From Toxorhynchites rutilus septentrionalis (Eukaryota; Arthropoda; Insecta; Diptera; Culicidae), in assembly GCF_029784135.1 (NCBI RefSeq), contig NC_073746.1, positions 3,368,136 through 3,432,135 on the forward strand: DNA of 64,000 nt, in the 5' to 3' direction. Shown here piece after piece: positions 1-10,193 of the stretch. A model generated the notes under the pieces. The model was given only the letters and a program-made list of their open reading frames with translations, was not told the origin of the DNA and searched no databases. Made by a program: the position numbers and the translations under genes. Each line of letters opens with the position of its first letter. Within the stretch, counting starts at the first letter, position 1.

Positions 1-146
1 TTTCAGGAAGGGTGCCAAATCAGAAAACAGGTCACGTTTTTATGGAATAAAGTTAACGTTAATAACTATTTTCACTGTGAACGACATGATTTGCATACCA
101 ATCGAATAGGAAACTCTCTAAGATTTATTTGACATGCTATACATTA

Positions 147-1720
147 GAGTAATGCGGGGCAAAGGTGCGCATTGGCCATTTTGAAGCAAACGAGCATAAA
201 ATTTCGACAACAGTGTAGTCGTTTGATACATTCTTACACCAGCAGCTCACACAACAAAAAAAGATACATTTCATGAAAGTGGCAAAAAGTTATGAGGTAA
301 AAAGAGTTTTGCGATGCTTTGATCTATTTTTTCAGTTTTGGAGATGACGATTTACTTACCTAAAATAACTGGAAAGTTCGAAACTATACTGTCAAGGAAA
401 CCTTCATTCTATAGTAGATGATAGTGCGTATTCGTTTTTGTGAAAAAGTTCAAGAGCTTTTTTTAAAAAATTCGATAAGCTCAAAAATTGCTTGTGGGGC
501 AAAGGTGCGCAGTGGCTGTGGAGTAAAAGCTCGCACTAGCGTTTTGCTCTGAAAAAAAAATTATAAAATTTTCAACGGGACCCACAAGAAGAAAACTGAT
601 TTGAAGAAATGCACCCCAGAAATGCTCAAATGGCCCGAAAGAGACTTCGGGATGGAGTCTCGAAGTGTCGGACTGCGGCAGACCTCGGTATTTCTGAATC
701 AACTTTGAGGAAGAGGCTCATATCAGAATGATTTGAATCTTCTTTTATTGACACTTCTACTTCTGCTAGGATGTGTCAGCGAGCACCTAGTGCGGTTCAG
801 ATAGGTATTTACGAGTGAGCAATCTGAGGATCTGCAGGCCACTGGACGATGTTTTCTATGGTATGACTCTCAAAGATTTACGGCCCATGGCGTTCGATTT
901 TTTGGAAGCCAACGAACCACCGTCTGTCTCTTCGAACCCCACAACAGCGCAACGAACCAACAGCTCTCCAAGGCAAAGCGTCGGAATCCTCAGAACCGAA
1001 ATCCAAAATGAGGAATAAAAATAAACAATTGCTTAAAAATAATTCAAAATGAATTTCAAATGAAAAAAGTTTCTATTTTCACCTTGGAGCCACGGATTTA
1101 AACAGTCAGTATCAGGATTGATGCGTCTTAGTCTGCATCAGGTTTATATGTCAAAAAAGAAATTACATAACGCGAGTATAGATTACGTACATAAAAATAA
1201 TTTCTGTTGGAACTTAAATGTTCGAAATGATTTATATCAATATATCAATTGTGGGTGGGACGAATTCTGTATCAAATGTTGGACCTTTTCGGATATCTTA
1301 TATTGTCAGCCTCCACTCTCTCAAAAATTTCCACGTGGTATTTTCGACCATAACACCCACTCTTCTCCACCCATAAAAAAACATACAACACCCTCCTCCT
1401 GCCTACTGGATGGTGCCTACACTCTCTAGTAATGATGCTTCTCCCGCATCTGATGATTGTTTTTTGATATAAGTTATCTCAGAAGTTCAATTCAATAAGT
1501 GCGCACCTTTGCCTCCACTATGGGGCAAAGGTGTGCATTTTTTTGTGTGTTAAAATAGGTATTTGTCCAATTACAAACACAACTCGAGAAATGCTCGTAC
1601 TACGTCTCTAAGGTAATATATATAGTTACAATTTGGTAAGCAAACGGAATTTTATTTGCTTTCATTGCAAGAGTTTCTCGACGACAACAGTTAAGTGCGC
1701 ACCTTTACCCCGCATTACTC
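147..1720 (+). mobile_element. pogo-like DNA transposon, internally decayed
   Basis: Two inverted ends face each other: the left begins GAGTAATGCGGGGCAAAGG and the right is its complement with one C/T difference. Each is followed by the motif GGTGCGCA. A TA dinucleotide flanks both ends (145-146 and 1721-1722), the target duplication expected of Tc1/mariner/pogo elements. Subterminal copies of the GGGGCAAAGGTGCGCA motif also occur near 490 and, in both orientations, near 1500-1535. The interior carries remains of a pogo-type DNA-binding region on the plus strand but no DDE catalytic domain, so the copy is non-autonomous. It shares the GGGGCAAAG end motif with the elements at 54-56.6 kb, which suggests a common lineage. 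Class is inferred from the DNA-binding remnant and the TA duplication. Confidence 0.7.
630..1018 (+). pseudogene. pogo-type transposase, DNA-binding region only
   Basis: An ATG at 630 opens a 33-residue stretch (MARKRLRDGVSKCRTAADLG and on to ISESTLRKRL), the pattern of a psq/CENP-B helix-turn-helix as found at the start of pogo/Tigger transposases. It stops at 729. In other frames the family pattern continues: VFTSEQSEDLQ near 800, then YGMTLKDLRPMAFDFLEAN within 815-1018, then a serine/arginine-rich segment like the end of the CENP-B DNA-binding domain. At least two frame breaks separate these pieces and nothing resembling the DDE domain follows. It cannot encode an active transposase. The assignment is from motif resemblance. 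Confidence 0.6.
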
Positions 1721-2312
1721 TACAATTCATTAATCTCTAAACGGTTAAAATTCATGAAAATTGGAAGAATTTCCTTTTTCAATTCTGTTTTCAATTCATA
1801 ATTGTCTTATATTGTTATTCTACAAGTAAACAAATTAATTTATTTGTAAGACTTGCGGATAGAGGCAGGCGCTACACGCGTACATGACTCGAAAATAATG
1901 GACAGTAATTTTTCCACTAATTGGTTATAGTTGGCCAGATTTTTTTTTTTTTCTTTTTTTTATTACCCTCCACTGACCCCCACACCAATAGGCTCATAGG
2001 GAGCCCACTGGTAGTGGACACTTACTAACAGCTAAAGAAAAAAAAACAAAAAAAATTTAGGAAAACATGGAGAGTAAACTATTAACTAATAAACTAAACT
2101 TAGTCAAATCCAAGTGGAACTTAGTTCCTTTGAAGGGGTTCACTTAAGATAGGAAACAAAAAAAATAAAGATAAAATAAAAACAAAACGGTGATAACATT
2201 AATGACTTTGGAGACTATTTTGAATTAATTTAAAACTTTATAACAATAAAAAAATAAAAAATTTATAAAGAATCAGAATGGTAAAGTCTAAATTCTAAAT
2301 TGGTTGGCACAT

Positions 2313-5197
2313 TTAAAGAATGTATTCATTTACGTTCCTGATTATATGATGTTTCAGCTTACTTTTGAATATATTGTTATTGGTTATTGATTTCAAATCA
2401 TTGGGAAGTAAATTGAATTTTAATGGACCGTAGCTCATAATGCGCGTGAAACCCAAGTTTGTGTATGCTCTACTTCTTGTTAACTCATTTGCATTTCTCG
2501 TATTCGGAAGGTTCACTCGAGTTGAAAAATTTATGTTATGATGGAAATTACGATTATGCAATGTATTATGTACAAACATAATAGTTTGAGTATCACACAA
2601 TCCTAAAATAGGAATAATTCTGTGGTGTAAACTAGTGTAGATCGAAATTGTCGGATATCGGAACGGTAGATTAAAGATTACTTTCACACATCTGTTCTGA
2701 AGTGTTTGGATTTTTTTTTAGTTTTGATTTGGCAGCATGACCCCACACAACGATTAAATATTGGAGTATGGAATGAATACATGCGAAATAAAAACGCAGC
2801 AGCGCTTCTTTAGGCACAAAACAACGTACTCTTTTCATGAGACCACATAGAGTTGAAACTTTTCTCGATACATGATTTATATGAGTGTCCCATGAATGAC
2901 AAGAATCTAAGTGTAGCCCTAAATATTTCAAAGATGTGACCTTCTCAATTGACATGTTCCTGACAGACGGATCGAGATGTTGACAGATTTTCTTGCGTGG
3001 CGAATGAAAAACCATATATTTTGTTTTAGTAAGGTTTAGTGTGAGATGATTACCACTAAAATATTCCATGAGAGCCGCTAGATCTGATTCCATATCAGCT
3101 ACGATGGATTCAACATTAGGACGAGGGTAAAATAAAGCTGAATCATCTGCAAAAAGTCTCGGTATACCATGTAGTTTTAAATTTCCTAAATCATTGATGA
3201 ACATCAAAAAGAGTAAAGGACCTATGTTACTTCCTTGAGGAACTCCCATGTCAATTGGGCGTAAGTCACTGCGAACACCATTAAACATAACGAATTGTTT
3301 TCGATCAGATAGGTAGCTTTTCATCAAATCGTTAGCAACTCCTCTTATACCATATCTTTCAAGGTTTTTAAGCAAAATGTCATGATCTAAAGTGTCAAAA
3401 GCTTTTTTAAGATCGATAAATAAGCCACCTACGATCTTTTTTTGATCAATTTCACAAATCAGTTCATCAACGAGCTCGATAATAGCGGTCATTGTTCCAC
3501 AGCCTTCTCGAAAACCATATTGATATTCGTACATAGCATTGTTTATACGCAAAAAGCTTACAAGCCGTGAAGTTAACAGCTTTTCCAAAATTTTATTGAG
3601 AACAGGTAATGTTGAAATCGGTCGATAATTCGAAGGATCGCAGGAGTCGCCGGATTTAAACACTGGTGTAACTTTGGCGATTTTCAAAGCATTTGGATAA
3701 ATTCCAGTTACGATTATTTTATTAAAAATTTTTGAAATAATCTCAGAAAACTGATCTGGGTTTGCTTTTATCAGTTTACCTGGAAAATTATCATAGCCTT
3801 TGCTTTTCTTAACGTCGAGCTGACTTATTAGAATGCTCACTTCGTTCACGCTAGCGGGTCTCAAAAAAATAGAGCTGCTTATACATTTTAAAGGTTTGAG
3901 ATAGTCAAAATTATTTATTGGTAATTTACTGGCCAAATTATTGCCAATACTGGAAAAATAGCAATTAAGCACTTCAGCAACCTCTTTATCAGAAACTATG
4001 GTTCTCCCATCAACTTTTAATTTGATTTGTTCTCTAGGTTTAACGCGACCAAAAATTTCGTTCAGTTTTTTTCCATACATTGGAATGACTTGAGCCATCA
4101 AGTATATTTACATAATATTCTTTTTTACATCGTGTATTTAAAATTTTATCTTTTTTGGATACGTGAACAAGCATATCCCTAGCGCGTGCATTGTTGGGAC
4201 TGATTTTCACTTTTTCTAGATACTTTAGTTTTATTTGTATTAACTTCCAAAGGCTATAAGTCATCCATGGACAGTTCTCTCCTTTTATTGTGACAATTTT
4301 TGTAACAGTTTTTGTACATTCAGCCAACAAGTTATTATATGTAGTTAAAAGAGTGTCTAGAGTAGCATAAATATCATCAGTAATTTCAAATTCATTCAAA
4401 AAAATTGTGAACTGATTCTCAAGTTTAGCATGATCAACAATGTCCATTTTTAACACTTGTTGACTTTTTGCATTATTCAAAGGAATAGATGAAATAATGG
4501 GAAGGTGGTCACTAAGATCGTTAAAGATAGTATGATTTTGTAGGTTCACAGCAAGATTGATCGGACATATAAAATGATCTAAAGTATTATTACTTGCTGG
4601 ACGAGTTGGGTGCGTATTTGCACATACATAACCATAAGATTCTAATAAATTTGTGTACTTTATTACTACGTTATTGTTCTTTAGATTTATTGGAACATTA
4701 CAATCACCAACAATGAGTGATGGTTTCGATTGTGTAGCAGTTGATAACCAACCCTCTAAAATATTGTGATAGTCATTATAATCCAACGAAGGCGGACGAT
4801 AAACACCAATAACTTTGTACACGTGGCCATTGCATTTCAGTTCTAGATGGATGTAGTGCAGACCATTCACAGTTTGGCTATCTAATCATTTGTTTTCTAA
4901 TGATTTTTTTACGAAAATTGCTAAACCTCCAGAAGAACCATCGCGACACGAGAAAAATGCGCGATAGCCTGGAATCTTATAGATTTGACTATTTTCTTCT
5001 TTCAGCCAAGTCTCGCCAATAACAATGACATCAATAATGCTTTTACACTCATTAACAAAGTAAATAATTTCATCAAATTTGACAAAGTCATTCATTCCTC
5101 TCACATTCCACTGAACAACATTCAATGTTTTTTTACTAGCCATATCACATGTTTTATTATAATCATGTAAATTGTCATAATATGTATTCGAAATCAT
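2313..5197 (-). pseudogene. non-LTR ORF2: endonuclease and reverse transcriptase, frameshifted
   Basis: Four blocks in successive frames make up one ORF2. 4886-5197 holds the start of the AP-type endonuclease (VVQWNVRGMNDFVKFDEI, then VIVIGETWL). 4040-4870 holds its remainder (VIGVYRPPS, LIVGDCNVPINL, NTLDHFICP, DLSDHLPI, the catalytic-core signatures). 2671-4101 holds the reverse transcriptase: YRPISTLPVLNKILEKL, AFDTLDHDILL, GVPQGSNIGPLLFLMFINDL, and the catalytic box LFADDSALF. 2313-2687 holds the C-terminal domain. Frame breaks occur near 4880, 4040-4100 and 2680. No RNase H follows. The endonuclease nicks the target and the RT copies element RNA there (family knowledge). The catalytic motifs look intact; the frame does not. 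Confidence 0.75.
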
Positions 5198-5239
5198 TAT
5201 TAGTATAAAATCCCATAAATAGCCCGAAAATAATTCATA

Positions 5240-6183
5240 TTAATGTGCACTTTTCTTCCGTCTTGGCGAAGGAGAGTAACCGGGAACCAATTCTGACTCA
5301 GGTACGTTAGGAGCCTTCCAGAATTGGCTCATGACACGACTGAGATCTTCTCTATTTTTTATCAATTCAGGCTTACTATTGTCATCTTTCTTAGCCAAAA
5401 TGACGCCACCCCTACCCGCCCAAACGTATTTTAGGTTCAAAAGATCTTGGATTCTCTAAGATCTTTGAGCAATTCCAGGGATAATGGAGTTAACTCATCA
5501 CGCAAGGTTACATTCATTGCTCTCTCGTTAACAATGTAGTTTGAGTCGATCACGGTTGACAACATTTTTCCAAACAGTCTTTTCTTGTTCAGTACCAGCT
5601 CTTTTGATTCTCTGTCAAGACAAATAATTCTTATAGGAATCAAAGCATTGCTAGGTTTATTATTGACAAACATTCGCTCAGTAGAAGTTACAAGTTCAGA
5701 AGAGTTCAATCCCAAGCATGTAAAAACTTTTCCAACAATCTGAGACACATTTTCGTTTGGAGCTGTAGGGATACCCCAAACTACAATGTTGTTACCCACT
5801 GCAGCTTTATCAGACTTGTCAACATTAGCTTCTAACTTATAAATCATCTCCTGTTGCTGATTTTGAGATTCTTTCAAATATTCTACCTCTTTTTTCAACC
5901 TTGCATTTTCAAGTTTAAGATCTTTAAAATCTGTGACAATTTCATCAAACTTAGCGGATAAGAATTCCTGTGACTTTTCGATTGTAGTTGTAATCTGTTT
6001 CACTTCAATTGAGATCGATTGCATTTCCTTAGCGACGGAGGCTGAAATAGTTGCTTTCATCTCAGCAGCGAGAGAAGACATCATGGATCTATGATTATCT
6101 TGCATGGAAACAATTCGCTGGTATATGGAAGTGGAATCAGGTGTGCAAAAGCAGTCTTCCGACAAACACTTACACATGTCCAC
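5240..6183 (-). pseudogene. non-LTR ORF1 protein (coiled coil and nucleic-acid-binding domain)
   Basis: The upstream part, 5437-6183, encodes 248 residues beginning MDMCKCLSEDCFC. Residues about 25-125 have heptad-like spacing typical of a coiled coil (SLAAEMKATISASVAKEMQ, then ENARLKKEVEYLKESQNQQQ). Residues about 130 onward (NNIVVWGIPTAPNENVSQIV, later YIVNERAMNVTLRDELTPLS) resemble the RRM-like core of ORF1 proteins in CR1/L2-group elements. The expected C-terminus (YVWAGRGGVILAK) lies in another frame at 5240-5440, so one frameshift near 5437 breaks the gene. The known role of this family is binding element RNA as a trimer or oligomer in the RNP; here it is presumably dead. Confidence 0.65.
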
Positions 6184-6190
6184 CCGATGT

Positions 6191-7914
6191 GAAAATTACA
6201 TGTCTTTGTTTGAATTCAAACATGATTTTCGCTAGTGTTGAATGTCTATCCCAAACGCGAACAATGATACACGAACATAAACATTGTAAACAAACACGAT
6301 GTTCATAATTCACGAACATCATGTACAAACATATCACCCGATGTCGCAGTATTCATTGCTTTCGTTTCGTTTCGTTTCACGCACGGAAAGAAATTATTCA
6401 TCCTAAAATATTTCTTCGTAGAATACTTTTTCACAGAAACGAACTTGAAATTTAGTTCGCATTACAAAAATTACATGAACTAAGAGGCTATAAGTTCATG
6501 CACATTTTGCAAGTCTGATTATATAATCCTTGGTTTCGTGCAAAGAAAACATTCTCTGAATAGAAAGAAGTTTCTATGAGATTTTTTTGCGTGCATGTTG
6601 CCAATTGAAGTCTGGGGAAGCGACTGCATCATTGTCATGATAAATGCTTCCCTTCCCTTTTCATATCAACGCACCAACACACCGTGTGTTGAGTGGTGGT
6701 GGTGTGCTGTCTAATTCGCTTCTTTTACTCTACACACTGCTGTTGCTTGGGATGAAAATGCGAGAGAAACTGAACATCATGTTTGAACATCATGGGAAAC
6801 AAACATGACACATTCTTAAACAACGGGTACAAAAAATAATGTTTGTCTGCAAACATAAAACTGCGTGAGTAGGGAGAACACTGTTCGTCTCGTACCCAGT
6901 GTTCAATGTGAAACACGGAAGACTGTGCAAAAGTAATCCTGTTCCTTCATACGACGTATTGCATTTCCCACAATATTCTTACATCTGAAGTGATCAGTTG
7001 AGAAGCAATACATGCACGTTAGAAGTTTGGAGCTATCGGTCTCTTTTTTTTACAAACTGTACAGATGAATTCATTATCTTTTTCCATTACAAGTGGTTCT
7101 TGAAAGTAATCTGAAACGCGAATTTGAAGCAAGATTGTAACAGGAAAGTAAACAAACAGTTAAGTGATGAGCAACACACTAGCACTAACACAAATCTGAA
7201 CAAGCCATAATATGCCTTATGATTAAGTTATGCTAATAGCGATGCGGTACTAGAATAGCTACAGATGAGTTTAATTACTACTCCTTCGCGATGTCGATTT
7301 GGATTTGTTCATGCGACAGCTTGTGACACTGCTAATGAAATCAAGAACCCACGGCTACTCTATAAACCGAACGTTTCAGTTTGTTTTCCAGCCTATCAGA
7401 CCAAATCACTCAACCACAACAAAAGCGATCTGATCGTCAAGCAGTATAAAGTATCACAGATGCACTCCTGTCGCAGGAGTGAACCATAAAGCGCCCCGGA
7501 CAAATTTTCTCCGATCGCTTAACGTTTGTCAAGTATCCGTTTTTAGCGGTCTGGGATAGCACGAAGCTATCGAAGAAAATGCGGTAACACAAAATGTATC
7601 TATAGGCGTACTCACAATCGTCATCTACTGGTTCATTATAATTCCACCTAGCGAATTCATCCGTTTCATACAGTGCCTACAACACACTAGCAACTACAAA
7701 TCAACACGACGAGCACAAAGGGAGCCAAATAATAGTGCACAAATGGATGTATGATTGCACTAGATAGGTATAATTTATTTTCTTTTTTATGTACACATAT
7801 TCTATCAATCTGCAATCGCCACAAACACTCCTAGCACAAGAAACAATGTTATCACATAGAATTTTTACACTTATTAGAATTTAAACAGAGATAAACACGA
7901 TTAATTACTAATTA
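6191..7914. other. no supported gene; unassigned spacer
   Basis: About 1.7 kb with no ORF I can recognise. A short (TTTCG)4 run sits at 6360-6378. The motif GAACATCATG and variants around aacatg recur at 6190-6330 and 6770-6800, suggesting a decayed repeat that I cannot classify. The open stretch at 7265-7489 shows no recognisable domain and I do not call it a gene. The sequence around 7720-7790 could be the outer part of the Tc1 element that follows, but I could not match it to a partner terminal repeat. Confidence 0.4.
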
Positions 7915-8935
7915 CTACGCGGACGGTAAACAATTATGTGCCAACCAAGAAAACGAAAGTGTTGCCAGCTCGACCGGATAAGGGTCGGGAGACTGTACTG
8001 GCCACACCAGAGCCTTGATATGCTTTTCTTTGAACCACTGCGGAACTAGCTTTGAGGTGTGTTTCGGATCTCCATATTGTTGGTTCGTATATCTGCGCCC
8101 CAATTTCAGCTTTTGATCGAACGCTGGTAGTTTTCGCTTCAATATGTCCAAATAAACCTTCTTGGTCATGATTCCATCGATGAACTCAAGTTCTCCAAAA
8201 CCGGATATAGCAATAGATCCCACACTATGACTCTATCTGCAGAAAAAATCTAAGTCATGCTCAGTTGGTTGAACAATCAGTGCTAGTAAAATAACTCATT
8301 CATGCTTGACTGTAGGCCGCAAACAATCCTTTTTCAAACTTTCACCGGTCCGCCTCTTTTCTTGTGATACCACCAGACCCATAAAGCATTATTTTCGTCT
8401 CGTCTGACCAAATCACCTTATTCCAGTTATTACTGGTCCATGAAATGTGGTCCTGGGCCCACTTAAATTAATTGTTGATATTTTTTTACGGATAACCATG
8501 GCTTCTTAAATGCTACTCTGCCGCTAAGACCTTTCTTGTGAAAACGATTTCGTACGGACTGTTTCGCAATTTTCGGACCTGATAGACCCCGGTCCAGCTC
8601 CGCCTTCTTCACGATAGCTTTGTCAATTCGGCCAGTTGTCTTTGAAGGACGCCCCGATCGCTTAGCTGGTGAGATAGAACCACACTTTTTGTTCATCTGC
8701 ACAATCCTAGCGACCGTATCCTTGTGAAGCTGGACAATATCGGCAATTTCACGAAAGCTTTTGCCAGTTTTGTGATGTTCTTTAATCGTAGTATCCTTTT
8801 GGGAGTGGATAAACGTTTTTTTGCATATTGTATTCCAGGATAACCGCAATTCAACCGTAATATTTTCTCAGGAAAAGTCTGAAGGAAGGTCCTTATTGGC
8901 ATTAGTGCAATTTTTACATCCGTAGAAAACATCAC
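7915..8935 (-). pseudogene. Tc1-like transposase relic
   Basis: On the minus strand the N-terminal part (8463-8849) reads TIKEHHKTGKSFREIADIVQ and RSGRPSKTTGRIDK, the paired helix-turn-helix with a GRPS/GRPR-like linker of Tc1 transposases. Between the two open stretches the frame shows VIWSDETKI, the block around the first catalytic Asp. The C-terminal part (7915-8223) reads QQYGDPKHTSKLVPQWF and WPVQSPDPYPVE, corresponding to the family's second Asp block (normally DNDPKHTS) and the SPDLNPIE block with the third acidic residue. Stops and frameshifts between 8223 and 8463 disable it. Terminal inverted repeats were not found, so only the coding relic is annotated. Confidence 0.75.
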
Positions 8936-9077
8936 TGAGAGACATGAAGAATTTGAACATGTGTATGCAATTTATCAGTAGCTGACCCGTATTTGCTTCA
9001 ATTAATTGGTTGGAGTATTATTTTCCATCGCAAAGGTATCTCGATAAAAATGTGATTATTTTTTCAAACGTAATATA

Positions 9078-10115
9078 CACTCGACAAAAAAAAAGAGGAA
9101 CAGAGCGCGAAGTCTGATATTTTAAGTGATTTTTGACATGCTGTATCTTCGTGAAAAATCAACGCATATCGATGGGAGGCACACCATTTTGAAGCTACTA
9201 CTTTCAGGTATTTGAATATTTTTCGTACATATTTTTATCTTGGTAAGTGTTGGTGTAGTGGGCAACAACAACAGGAAGAAATTTAAAATCGATTTTTCTT
9301 TGTTTTTTTACGAATATTCTGGACAAACCCAATTTTTTGCCAACCAACTCAATAGCAAATCTAATTAACCTTATCGATCAGTTCCAAGAACGTTCCTGTA
9401 GGACCTTCCCACACAGAGATATTTCAGTTTGGATGAAAAATTACCCCTTCGTCTTTGATGATGAATAATTCAATAAACAACCATCGCATCGCAAATCGAA
9501 AGGCAGTTTTAAAAACTTTTAAAAACTTTTAAAAACAGTAAATGCTGCATAAGGATAATTTATTACTTTGACGGGAATTTTTTTTTTTAATTTTTTGCAT
9601 CGATTTCAAAAAAGTGCCAAAAACAGGATTTTTATAGTGTTTTACAAAATGCACTGTAGTTCTGCAAATGTCGCAGTTGGTTCTAATGTTTGCGGGCAAA
9701 TTTTTAGCCTAGTGTATCCCTTCAACATCCGTGAACGTTTCATATTGATACGTTAAGCCGTTTTTTCTAGCCGATTTTTCAAAGTTTGGAGTAAATTGGA
9801 GGAGCATTTAATCGCAAATCGTACCAGAAATATAAAATCATTGGATTTGTTGGAAAAAAATTGGGTCAGTCCAGAATATTCATGAAAAAATAAAGAAAAA
9901 TCGATTTTTCATTTCTTCCCGATACTGTTGCCCACTACACTTACACACACCAAGGTAAAAATGTTTACGTAAAATATTATAATACCTGAAAGTTGTACTT
10001 TCAAAATGATGCGCATCCCATCGATTTGCGTTGATTTTTCACGAAGATACAGCATGTCAAAATCACTTGAAATTTAAGACTTCGCATTCTGTTCCTCTAA
10101 TTTTTTTGTCGAGTG
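9078..10115. mobile_element. foldback MITE with ~280-bp inverted arms
   Basis: The two ends are long inverted copies. The left end begins CACTCGACAAAAAAA and the right end is its complement; homology continues inward through blocks such as GACATGCTGTATCTTCGTG and GAATATTCTGGAC to roughly 9355 and 9838, with point differences and small gaps. TA flanks both ends (9076-9077 and 10116-10117), as expected for Tc1/mariner-mobilised elements. The central ~480 bp carries no recognisable protein. A (AAAAACTTTT)3 run lies at about 9509-9536. The arms could pair along their length in RNA or single-stranded DNA. It is non-autonomous; the mobilising transposase is inferred only from the TA duplication. 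Confidence 0.75.
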
Positions 10116-10193
10116 TACAATATTTTTGTAAATTTACTTAATGAAGTATATACTGCATATTCCGAAGCAAAACGTGTCCAGGAGGCCTATTCA

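Larger units (their letters stand above)
1940..6190 (-). mobile_element. CR1/L2-group non-LTR retrotransposon, near full length, decayed
   Basis: Read on the minus strand this region has the order ORF1 (coiled coil plus RNA-binding-like domain), endonuclease, reverse transcriptase, 3' UTR, and an A-rich tail (T-run at 1940-1960 on the plus strand). The order and the ORF1 type match two-ORF non-LTR elements of the CR1/L2/Crack group; no RNase H domain is visible. Several frame breaks disable both ORFs. The exact 5' end is uncertain; I place it just upstream of the ORF1 start. I could not find a convincing target-site duplication. Confidence 0.75.
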
